Position numbers and translations under genes: made by a program. A model generated the notes under the pieces. That model saw only the letters and a program-made list of their open reading frames with translations, searched no databases and was not told where the DNA came from. Shown here in pieces: positions 56,796 to 64,000 of a stretch of 64,000 bases of DNA. Every line of letters starts with the position of its first letter. The first letter of the stretch is position 1. The stretch comes from an uncultured Pseudomonadales bacterium (GTDB lineage: Bacteria > Pseudomonadota > Gammaproteobacteria > Pseudomonadales > Porticoccaceae). The stretch covers positions 62,001-126,000 of the forward strand of contig CALSSA010000008.1 of assembly GCA_943788875.1 (NCBI GenBank), given 5' to 3'.

Positions 56796-57440
56796 TTATA
56801 AGAATAGGATTTGGATTAAGGCGGCAATTAAGGCGAGCCCCATGGCCACTAATACCCGCGGCGAGCCGATCAGTAAACTGGTGGTGGCGGGAAAGGCGAA
56901 GGTCTTTTCCAGCGAGGCCAGTTTATCTGCATGGTGGTCACTGCCAATCGTGGCCAGTAATACCTCGGCCAGATCGCGGCGGCTGCGATAGCGAACAATG
57001 CCTGTTGAGGTCCAGTTATCTGCCTGCTCGCAGTGCAGGTTTTCAATATTTTTTGCCTTGGCATTAGCGATAAAAAAGGGATGCCCTGCGCGCTTCAACA
57101 TGCCTGCCATAAAAATTTTGCTGTAGCTCTGCAATAACTTGGCTGACTCTCGCTTGGGTGACTTCAGTTCGAGCAGGTTGATCATAAACCATTCGCGGCC
57201 ATCGTCTTTGGCCAAAAAATGGCGCAGAATTGCCAACTGTTCAGTAGACAACCCAAGCGCTTCAAAACGCTGCATATAATGCTCTACTTCTGTTTCGGAT
57301 AGTTTGCCCTTGAGGCCCACATACCAGGCCCAAAATACGGCATAGATAAGTGCGACCGCACCCCAGATAATGGTTGCTGTTATCACTGAGAATCCCCTTC
57401 TAGCTGCTGATTTATACTTTTTGTTAATATTGACAGCCAT
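56796..57440 (-). CDS. membrane-anchored protein with DUF1330/EthD-like core
   Basis: 214 residues. One TM helix near the N-terminus (TIIWGAVALIYAVFWAWYVG) and one at the C-terminus (RVLVAMGLALIAALIQILFL) frame a soluble core. The core shows the dimeric alpha-beta barrel pattern: WFMINLLELKSP, KIFMAGMLKRAGHPFFI, and TGIVRYRSRRDLAEVLLA followed by a histidine pair (HH). That pattern is typical of DUF1330-like proteins, as is the soluble gene at 58.2-58.5 kb. Assignment is by pattern only. Confidence 0.55.
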   Translation of the reverse strand: MAVNINKKYKSAARRGFSVITATIIWGAVALIYAVFWAWYVGLKGKLSETEVEHYMQRFEALGLSTEQLAILRHFLAKDDGREWFMINLLELKSPKRESAKLLQSYSKIFMAGMLKRAGHPFFIANAKAKNIENLHCEQADNWTSTGIVRYRSRRDLAEVLLATIGSDHHADKLASLEKTFAFPATTSLLIGSPRVLVAMGLALIAALIQILFL

Positions 57441-57551
57441 TATGCCACTAGTTTACTGTGACTCCAAATTTCACCGGCTTACTATGCCCTTTTGAGCCTA
57501 ACTTTGTTGCACTAACCTCGGATGCCGAGTCACAGATAAGTAGGTAGTACT

Positions 57552-58199
57552 ATGTCTAAAGCTACTCAATCAGCAGCTAAACAAGCCCAACTGGGTGACC
57601 CATCTCTAGAATACAACTGGATTGAGACTGGCGACCAGCGAGCTGGGGAAATTATGGAGCTGGCCACGCGCAATGTCTGGTTGAGCCATAAGCCTTTGAC
57701 TAGGGAGCAATACGAGGCACTAAAACTACCAGAGGGCTTTATAAAGTCTGGTATTGGGTGCGCATCAATGGACCTGGCGTATTTTCGACGCTCTCCAAAT
57801 GCAAAACAGGACGGACCCCTGGATACCATGGAAGTTGATGGCCGCCTATTTGTGCGGGTTGCCCGCCCAGGTCAGATCGAAAGCACTCAAGATGGCAAGG
57901 CCTACGATGGCTTGATGATTATGCATGTGGACAAGCACCACAGCCTGCTTTTTAAAGCGGGGCGCACCATTGAGGTAATGAGTTTTGCCGATGGTAGAGA
58001 CTATGTGCCCGTGATGCATGATTCAGCCATAGGTATACCCGGAGCTTCGAGAGATAATAAACGACAGCTGCCAGAAGGCTGGACTGTGCGGGAGATTCAA
58101 CTCAAGCATGACTTATTGGTGCACCTACCCACACCTACAAGAGCAGCATTCTTTTTGAGCGCCGAGTCTTTTCAGGGGCCCGTCACGTTAAACCTGTAA
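57552..58199 (+). CDS. hypothetical protein, 215 residues
   Basis: Not recognised. Soluble, mixed alpha-beta. Notable segments are ATRNVWLSHKPLTREQYEAL, SGIGCASMDLAYFRRSP, GLMIMHVDKHHSLLFKAGRT and FADGRDYVPVMHDSAIG. Histidines and aspartates in the last two could bind metal. Divergent from the membrane DUF1330-like gene (111-base gap) and convergent with the DUF1330 gene. Confidence 0.6.
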   Translation: MSKATQSAAKQAQLGDPSLEYNWIETGDQRAGEIMELATRNVWLSHKPLTREQYEALKLPEGFIKSGIGCASMDLAYFRRSPNAKQDGPLDTMEVDGRLFVRVARPGQIESTQDGKAYDGLMIMHVDKHHSLLFKAGRTIEVMSFADGRDYVPVMHDSAIGIPGASRDNKRQLPEGWTVREIQLKHDLLVHLPTPTRAAFFLSAESFQGPVTLNL

Positions 58200-58219
58200 A
58201 TGAGCAACCAGATGACGAA

Positions 58220-58534
58220 TTAGCCCCGTGGCGGTAATCCGTGCACCATGGTCAGGAATTCCATCTGAGTCCCGGCGCGGCGGAATGCACTCAGTTCTTG
58301 ATATTCTGCGTCAGCCCACCATTGGTTGGCGACCTCTTCAGAGGGAAAGCTAAAGATAATGATGCGGCCCTCGCGGGGAGATTCACCTTCTAGGGTAATA
58401 GGATTGTCATCAAAGGTTAAAAAGCTACCACCGTATTTTTTCAGGATCGGGAAAAATCCTTTTTCGTATTTGCGGTATTCATCTGCGTCGGTGACGTTTA
58501 AATTGACGACCATATAAACTGGTATATCTGACAT
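58220..58534 (-). CDS. DUF1330 family protein
   Basis: 104 residues: IPVYMVVNLNVTDADEYRKY, GFFPILKKYGGSFLTFDDN, REGRIIIFSFPSEEVANQWW and YQELSAFRRAGTQMEFLTMV, a typical DUF1330 ferredoxin-like fold. Biochemical role unknown for the family. I start at ATG 58534, preceded by GGGGAG; a longer frame would run back into the dehalogenase remnant. Confidence 0.88.
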   Translation of the reverse strand: MSDIPVYMVVNLNVTDADEYRKYEKGFFPILKKYGGSFLTFDDNPITLEGESPREGRIIIFSFPSEEVANQWWADAEYQELSAFRRAGTQMEFLTMVHGLPPRG

Positions 58535-58565
58535 GCTTGCTCTCCCCTTGAAATTTTTGATCATG

Positions 58566-58887
58566 CTAAAGGCTCTTGCACCAACCTGCAATGGCAAAAC
58601 CAATATCCACTGGCGAATCCTCTTAAATAAAATGGCTGCCCGCCACGGTGACGTCGGTTTGATTGGGCCAGCTACGGCAAAATTCCCGAGGCGTGCCAGT
58701 GAGCATTGAGCCGGGCTCGGCATTAATAAACAGTTTGGGTATTGAGTTGCCGGCCATCCACTGCCCCATAACTCTCGACCAATGCTACCATGGGAGCGGG
58801 TTCTCCCTCACCCTCTTCGATATAGGCGATCTGCTTACCCATGACCGGCTGGACTTTCTTTTTATACTGCATTGCCCCTGAAATCAT
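58566..58887 (-). pseudogene. haloalkane dehalogenase remnant with internal deletion
   Basis: Start ATG 58887 gives MQYKKKVQPVMGKQIAYIEE, the N-terminus of haloalkane dehalogenases. After about 28 codons it jumps, in another frame, to the C-terminal part: PKLFINAEPGSMLTG, REFCRSWPNQTDVTVAGSHF. The catalytic histidine is in this last block. The following codon pair reads I then TAA where the family has Q (CAA), then EDSPVDIGFAIAGW. Roughly 200 codons with the nucleophile are gone. A dead gene, 31 bases upstream of the DUF1330 gene on the same strand. No other feature was seen in 58535-59004. Confidence 0.75.
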
Positions 58888-59004
58888 ATTAACTCCGATA
58901 TACTGAGTATCATTGCTACTGGTTTTATAATGGCATTTGAAGTGCCATAATAATTTAGCAGATTAGAATTATAATAATTATTACATAATAAGCAGGGGAA
59001 ACTG

Positions 59005-60813
59005 ATGAGTAAGATCGTGGAATTTTTTAGAGTGCTATGGAATTTTTTCCAAGCCGCACCCACTTTAATCTTCTTTAAGCCTCCTGCAGATGACACCAAA
59101 ACATCCCTCGGTCTGATGTTTCAAAATACTGCCGCCAAGTATCCCAACAAATCCGCGATTGTCTGCGGCGATTCTGAGCTCACCTGGAGTCAGTTTAATG
59201 CCCTGACCAACCAGTATGCCCACAGTCTTAAAAACCAAGGAGTCGCTCGCGGTGACTGTGTGGCGGTCCTCATTGAAAACCGCACTGAGTTGCTGTGCAG
59301 TATTTTTGCGCTGGCTAAAATTGGCGCAACTGCTGGCATGGTAAATACAGGTCTGATCGAGCGGCCACTGGCTCATTGCATTAGCATAGTCGAGTCAACA
59401 AAATGTCTGGTGGGGCAAGAACTGCTGGCCTCAATAGCTGGGGTTAAAGGTGATCTGGCGCTGCAAGACAAGGATTATCTATGGGTAGCTGACCCCCTGG
59501 AAAGTGTAGCAGCGCCCGACTGGGCAACGGACTTCAGTGCCACATTGGCAGATATGCCAACCGATAATCTGCCAGAGACCGAGGATATTATTGCTGGCGA
59601 GATCGCTCTGTATATCTTTACCTCTGGCACCACGGGCCTGCCCAAACCCGCCGTTATCTATCACCGTAAAATTATGTCTGCGGCCAAGCCCTACTCCACC
59701 GTGGGCTTTCATGCCAAGCCTTCAGACCGCATGTATATCTGCCTGCCACTTTACCATGCCACGGGTTTTTTGCTGGGCATTGGCAGCTGCCTGTACTCTG
59801 GTGCCTCTATGTTTGTGCGCCGCCGCTTTTCAGCTACTCAGTTCTGGCCGGAGGTACAAAAGCACCAGACCACCTTGTTTGTGTATGTTGGTGAACTGTG
59901 CCGCTATCTGGCCATGGCTCCAGAATGCCCGGATGAGAAAAATAATCCGCTAAAAACTATGCTGGGCAATGGTTTGCGGCCCGATATCTGGGATACCTTT
60001 CGCAATCGCTTTGGCGTCAAGCGCATTACCGAAATCTATGGCTCCAGCGAAGGCAATGTCTCATTCCTCAATATTCTTAACAAAGAGTCTACGATCGGAA
60101 CCGGTTCTGTGGTGGTAATGCTGGTGAAATACGATATCGAAAACGACGAAATCGTGCTGGATGATAATGGCCAGGTGATTGAAGTAGAGGAAGGTGAAGC
60201 TGGCCTGATGCTAGGCCAGATTGATGATCGCTATAAGTTTGATGGCTACAAAAATGCCGATGCCACCAATGACAAAATATTGACCGATCTGCGTGAACCC
60301 GGCGATCGCTGGTTTAATACCGGTGACCTGATCCGCAAGATTGATGTGGGCTTTTCTATGGGCCTGCCCCATTACCAGTTTGTGGATCGTGTGGGTGATA
60401 CCTTCCGCTGGCGAGCAGAAAATGTCTCGACCAATGAGGTGGGCGAGATTCTTAATACCTGTGACCAGATTGAGATCAGCAATGTCTACGGTGTGGATAT
60501 TCCGGGTGCCGAGGGTAAAGCCGGCATGGCCGCTGTCACACTTATCCCCGGGCAGCAATTTAATGCCGCGGCGTTTACTGATTTTGTTGACCGCGAGTTG
60601 CCCGCTTTCGCCCGCCCCGTGTTTGTGCGTATTGAACAGGAACAGGATACCACTGGTACTTTTAAGTTGTTTAAAGGAAAACTAAAGCAGCAGGCCTACC
60701 ATCTGGATCAGGTGGATGAGCCTATCTATGTACGCCAGCCAAAATCCAAGCAATACGAACTGCTGGATCAAGGATTTTATCAACAGCTAATCAATGGCAA
60801 TGCCGGATACTAG
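59005..60813 (+). CDS. FATP/FadD6-type (very) long-chain acyl-CoA synthetase
   Basis: 602 residues. AMP-binding P-loop YIFTSGTTGLPKPAV, second motif RITEIYGSSEGNVSFLN, RWFNTGDLIRKI and FRWRAENVSTNEVGEI. Hydrophobic N-terminus (VLWNFFQAAPTLIFF) may associate with membrane. The FATP branch activates very-long-chain fatty acids and, in some members, bile or steroid acids. Six bases before the isomerase gene. Confidence 0.88.
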   Translation: MSKIVEFFRVLWNFFQAAPTLIFFKPPADDTKTSLGLMFQNTAAKYPNKSAIVCGDSELTWSQFNALTNQYAHSLKNQGVARGDCVAVLIENRTELLCSIFALAKIGATAGMVNTGLIERPLAHCISIVESTKCLVGQELLASIAGVKGDLALQDKDYLWVADPLESVAAPDWATDFSATLADMPTDNLPETEDIIAGEIALYIFTSGTTGLPKPAVIYHRKIMSAAKPYSTVGFHAKPSDRMYICLPLYHATGFLLGIGSCLYSGASMFVRRRFSATQFWPEVQKHQTTLFVYVGELCRYLAMAPECPDEKNNPLKTMLGNGLRPDIWDTFRNRFGVKRITEIYGSSEGNVSFLNILNKESTIGTGSVVVMLVKYDIENDEIVLDDNGQVIEVEEGEAGLMLGQIDDRYKFDGYKNADATNDKILTDLREPGDRWFNTGDLIRKIDVGFSMGLPHYQFVDRVGDTFRWRAENVSTNEVGEILNTCDQIEISNVYGVDIPGAEGKAGMAAVTLIPGQQFNAAAFTDFVDRELPAFARPVFVRIEQEQDTTGTFKLFKGKLKQQAYHLDQVDEPIYVRQPKSKQYELLDQGFYQQLINGNAGY

Positions 60814-60819
60814 AAAGCT

Positions 60820-61506
60820 ATGGCAACAATGAATTTACAACTTCAGAATGACGTCCATATTCTGACCCTGACCAATGCAGATAATGGCGGTGACAATCGC
60901 CTTACCACAGAGATCGTCGGTGAATATCTCGCCGCACTGGATACTGTTGAACAGCATCAAGGGAACACGGCCCTGCTGCTAACCTGTGAACATGAAAAAA
61001 CCTTTTCTACAGGTATAAATCTGGATTGGATGATGCAACTGGATGATACAGACCGCCGTAAATTTGCAACCGCTTTTGAAACATTGCTGTGCCGCTTTGC
61101 ATTGCTTAATGCCCCTACTGTTGTCTGTATCAATGGTAATGCCTATGCCGGCGGCGCTATTTTAGCCTGTGCTGCTGACTATCGATTGATGCGCTCTGAT
61201 CGTGGCCGTTTCTGCTTCCCGGAAGTGAATATAAAAATTCCCTTTACGCCTGTCACCAGTGATATAGGCCAGCTATTGCCCAACCAACTGGCAGTGAAAA
61301 ACATGATGCTCACTGGTGTTGCCCACATAGGGCAGGAATGTGCCGAGTTGCAGATTGTCGATGCTATTTATCCCGCGGAGACATTGCAGGAAAAGGCCTT
61401 TGAACTGGCCAAAACACTAGCGGGCAAAGATCGTTATAGCTACGTCACTATTCGCAATTTACTGCGCCCCACTATTGTGGCTCATTTAAAAAATCTAACT
61501 CAATAA
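60820..61506 (+). CDS. enoyl-CoA hydratase/isomerase, enoyl-CoA isomerase-like
   Basis: 228 residues, a short crotonase: HEKTFSTGINLDWM, NAPTVVCINGNAYAGGAILA and GRFCFPEVNIKIPFTP, where a glutamate stands in the position used by delta3-delta2-enoyl-CoA isomerases. Probably shifts double bonds during beta-oxidation. Between the ligase and SDR genes. Confidence 0.78.
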   Translation: MATMNLQLQNDVHILTLTNADNGGDNRLTTEIVGEYLAALDTVEQHQGNTALLLTCEHEKTFSTGINLDWMMQLDDTDRRKFATAFETLLCRFALLNAPTVVCINGNAYAGGAILACAADYRLMRSDRGRFCFPEVNIKIPFTPVTSDIGQLLPNQLAVKNMMLTGVAHIGQECAELQIVDAIYPAETLQEKAFELAKTLAGKDRYSYVTIRNLLRPTIVAHLKNLTQ

Positions 61507-61524
61507 ATCTATTCGGAGAAAACC

Positions 61525-62289
61525 ATGGCTACCAATCTATTTGATCTCACTGGCAAAGTCGCCCTAGTCACAGGCGCCAGCCGCGGCATCGGCGAATCCA
61601 TCGCCAAATTGCTCGCCGAGCAAGGTGCCCATGTGATTGTGTCCAGCCGCAAGATTGATGGCTGCCAAACTGTGGCCGATGCTATTACCGCCGCTGGCGG
61701 CAGTGCTGAGGCGCTGGCCTGTCATGTGGGTAATATGGGCGATATTGAAAACTGTTTTGCCCAGATTAAGCAGATGCATGGCAAGCTCGATATTCTTATT
61801 AATAATGCGGCTACCAACCCCTATTTTGGGCATATTCTAGATACAGATCTGGGGGCCTATACCAAGACGGTGGATGTGAATATTCGCGGCTATTTCTTTA
61901 TGTCGATTGAAGCGGGCAAGATGATGCGCGAGAACGGCGGTGGTTCTATTGTCAATACAGCGTCGATTAATGGTTTGCAGCCCGGGCCTATGCAGGGTAT
62001 CTACTCTATTACCAAGGCTGCGGTGATCAATATGACGAAATCCTTTGCCAAAGAATGTGGCGGCTTGGGTATTCGAGTGAATGCGCTACTGCCGGGCATG
62101 ACCAAGACTCAGTTTGCCGGCGCGCTATTTAGCGATGAGAAAATTTATAAACAGGCTATTGCCACAATTCCGATGCACCGCCATGCCGAGCCAGATGAGA
62201 TGGCGGGTACTGTGCTTTATTTGGTGTCGAATGCAGGTAGTTACACCAATGGAGAGTGCATTGTCGTGGATGGTGGCTTAACGGTTTAG
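61525..62289 (+). CDS. short-chain dehydrogenase/reductase
   Basis: 254 residues, VALVTGASRGIGESIAKLLA, ILINNAATNPYFGHILD, IVNTASINGLQPG and YSITKAAVINMTKSFA. Glucose/acyl-type classical SDR; third gene of the ligase cluster, followed by a strong terminator. Confidence 0.87.
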   Translation: MATNLFDLTGKVALVTGASRGIGESIAKLLAEQGAHVIVSSRKIDGCQTVADAITAAGGSAEALACHVGNMGDIENCFAQIKQMHGKLDILINNAATNPYFGHILDTDLGAYTKTVDVNIRGYFFMSIEAGKMMRENGGGSIVNTASINGLQPGPMQGIYSITKAAVINMTKSFAKECGGLGIRVNALLPGMTKTQFAGALFSDEKIYKQAIATIPMHRHAEPDEMAGTVLYLVSNAGSYTNGECIVVDGGLTV

Positions 62290-62312
62290 CGACCTGCCTC
62301 TGATACAAAAAA

Positions 62313-62336
62313 GCACAGCTCAGGCTGTGCTTTTTT
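62313..62336. terminator. bidirectional terminator
   Basis: GCACAGC (62313-62319) pairs with GCTGTGC (62324-62330) around TCAG, flanked by six A on the left and six T on the right. It serves the convergent SDR and sulfatase genes. Confidence 0.9.
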
Positions 62337-62356
62337 ATAGCCAAAAGATTGGACCA

Positions 62357-64000
62357 TTAGTTTGGCCAATAAATAAACTCATCGCCTTCTTCGAAGGGCT
62401 CATTACTGGTCTTATCAATCAGTTGCGGCGAATTAAATACACTGGGCCACAGTGGCTCTGCCTGCTCAGCATTATGAGCGGCCAACAATCCCTCTAACTC
62501 AGCTACCTTATCCAGATTATCTGTCGCCAAGTTGACCTGCTCGGTGGGATCCATCGCCAGATTAAATAACCATTTTGCCTTGGCTGCTGGCTGGGGCAAA
62601 TGGGGCTGCTCGGCACGGATTAACTTCCACCCCTTATGCAGAACTGTCTGCTGATGGCCCTCACGCCAAAATAACGTTTGGTGGGGCACTCCCTCAATGT
62701 CATTGCGAATATAGGGCAGTAAATCTACACCATCTATTTTGCGATCCTGAGGTAACTGGGCGCCAGCTGCCGCGGCAATGGTGCTGTAGATATCATTGTG
62801 GTGAATTGGGGCTTCCATGATGCTTCCGGCGTTTATCTGGGCTGGCCACTTGGCCATAAAGGGCACATGGGTACCGCCCTCAAAATGATTGAGCTTCCAA
62901 CCGCGATAGGGTTTATTGACATCGGGCAAGCCTATATAGCCGGCCCCGCCGTTATCGCTGGTAAAAATAATTAATGTGTTGTCACTTAGCCCATTATCTT
63001 CCAGCGCTTGAGTTACTCGCTGCACACTGCGATCTACGGCGCGGATCATCGCTGAGTACACGCGCAATCTATGATCTTTGATATGGCTGAGTGCCTCGTA
63101 ATCCTCGCGGCTGGCCTGCAGAGGATTGTGAATACCCCAGTGAGCCAGATATAAAAAGAAGGGTCGATGGCGATTGTGCTCGATCACCTTCACGGCTTCG
63201 TCGGTGTAATAGTCGGTCACATATCCCCGTGGCTTAAATTGCTCATTGGGCTCACCCATGCCATTAAAGTTGACCGAGTAACGGCCCGTAGCCCACACCA
63301 TGCGATCAATGCGGTCGTCACTCACCTTGGCATTCACTACCTGAGGATGGTCTTCTGGTAAATACAGGCCGCCTTTAAGGTATAAGCTATCATCAAAACC
63401 CTGCTTTAGCGGCACCATGTCTCCGACGGAACCCAGATGCCATTTACCTATATGGGCGCTGTAATAGCCCTGCTGCTTGAGCAATTCGGCAATAGTGACC
63501 TCTGAGTTGGGCATGCCCAATTCACCCATAGGTTTCATATTTTTGGCGTTTTCAGGGTCCAACAATTGGGGGACTGACGACGGATTCAATTCATCCATCC
63601 AGCGAAAAATGGTCACCCCGGCTTTGAAAAATGGGGTAAATTCAAAACCAAATCTAGTGGCGTAGCGGCCGGTCATTATCGAGGCACGAGACGGCGCACA
63701 GACTGCATTGGCGGCATAACCATTGGTAAAGGCCACGCCCTGCTCGGCCAAGGCATCAATATTGGGGGTTTGCAATGTGCCATCGCCGGCACCGCCGTTG
63801 TACAGGGAAATATCATTAAAACCCATATCGTCGGTAACAATGAGTATGATATTTGGCGGCCTCTCAGCTGGTGTGGCCGCTGCCACATCTGGTCCGATAG
63901 ACCAGTTGATGGGGCGATTGTCTGCAATGGGGCTGGTTAATTCTAGGAGTTTTGGTGCTCCCCAAACCAACAGCTCAACACGGTTTTGCCAGCCGGTGAA
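62357..64000 (-). CDS. sulfatase, formylglycine type (N-terminus cut by window edge)
   Basis: Type I sulfatase. PNIILIVTDDMGFNDISLY with the metal aspartates, the formylglycine motif CAPSRASIMTGRYATRFGFE (CxPSR), YYSAHIGKWHLGSVGD, FLYLAHWGIHNPLQA and LIIFTSDNGGAGYIGLP. Open to the window end at 64000, with hydrophobic and signal part presumably beyond. Needs a maturing enzyme not seen here. Substrate unknown; arylsulfatase A-like. Confidence 0.9.
   Translation of the reverse strand, partial: FTGWQNRVELLVWGAPKLLELTSPIADNRPINWSIGPDVAAATPAERPPNIILIVTDDMGFNDISLYNGGAGDGTLQTPNIDALAEQGVAFTNGYAANAVCAPSRASIMTGRYATRFGFEFTPFFKAGVTIFRWMDELNPSSVPQLLDPENAKNMKPMGELGMPNSEVTIAELLKQQGYYSAHIGKWHLGSVGDMVPLKQGFDDSLYLKGGLYLPEDHPQVVNAKVSDDRIDRMVWATGRYSVNFNGMGEPNEQFKPRGYVTDYYTDEAVKVIEHNRHRPFFLYLAHWGIHNPLQASREDYEALSHIKDHRLRVYSAMIRAVDRSVQRVTQALEDNGLSDNTLIIFTSDNGGAGYIGLPDVNKPYRGWKLNHFEGGTHVPFMAKWPAQINAGSIMEAPIHHNDIYSTIAAAAGAQLPQDRKIDGVDLLPYIRNDIEGVPHQTLFWREGHQQTVLHKGWKLIRAEQPHLPQPAAKAKWLFNLAMDPTEQVNLATDNLDKVAELEGLLAAHNAEQAEPLWPSVFNSPQLIDKTSNEPFEEGDEFIYWPN

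Overview
The window looks like a chromosome segment of a marine-type gammaproteobacterium. The gene orders mtaD-ubiG-mupP-yciK, scpA-scpB-rluB, smc-zipA-ligA, ccmABCDEFGHI, uspE/fnr, folB-folK, tsaD/rpsU-yqeY-dnaG-rpoD and rpoD-tRNA-Ile2(CAT) are those of Pseudomonas-like and Cellvibrionales-like genomes. Use of SMC-ScpAB rather than MukBEF agrees with this. A lineage such as SAR92/Porticoccaceae is my guess and is not shown by the sequence.

Layout: 0.2-3.7 kb, nucleoside/methionine salvage, ubiquinone and cell-wall recycling genes on the + strand. 3.7-6.8 kb, rluB, scpB, scpA and a YciO-type gene on the - strand. 6.9-18.0 kb, one long - strand locus. It reads: TPP-dependent ALS-type enzyme, two citrate-synthase-superfamily (citryl-CoA lyase-like) proteins, a TonB-dependent receptor, a PF04392-type periplasmic binding protein, and a 1509-residue hybrid kinase ending in REC-GGDEF-EAL. 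Two stretches of this locus (about 13.6-14.5 and 16.1-17.4 kb) carry many frameshifts. 18.3-23.3 kb, + strand: a VC0807-like membrane protein, YciI, an SH3/coiled-coil envelope protein, a periplasmic cyclophilin, pdxJ, a DUF2520-type Rossmann protein and a SpoU-type RNA methyltransferase. 23.3-31.8 kb, - strand: MFS exporter, two small unknown genes, ligA, zipA, smc. 32.0-38.9 kb: a complete nine-gene cytochrome c maturation operon. 39-46 kb: msrA, uspE/fnr, cca, a pteridine reductase, folK, folB, tsaD. 46-51 kb: the macromolecular synthesis genes rpsU, yqeY, dnaG, rpoD, then tRNA-Ile2. 51.3-64 kb: accessory metabolism with a TauE-type exporter and acyl-CoA/lipid catabolic genes: dienoyl-CoA isomerase, acyl-CoA dehydrogenase, SDRs, an old-yellow-enzyme, a FATP-type acyl-CoA ligase and enoyl-CoA isomerase. 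It also has two DUF1330-like proteins, a haloalkane dehalogenase remnant and a sulfatase cut by the window edge.

The most unusual part is 6.9-18.0 kb. A surface receptor, a periplasmic binding protein and a phosphorelay/c-di-GMP protein lie head to tail with an unfamiliar TPP enzyme plus a pair of citrate-synthase-like proteins. This suggests a sense-and-use system for one substrate, but the substrate and reaction cannot be read from the sequence. The frameshifts there are mostly single-base length changes while the protein sequence stays conserved. Sequencing error is therefore as good an explanation as gene decay. A second notable item is the internally deleted haloalkane dehalogenase gene at 58.6-58.9 kb.
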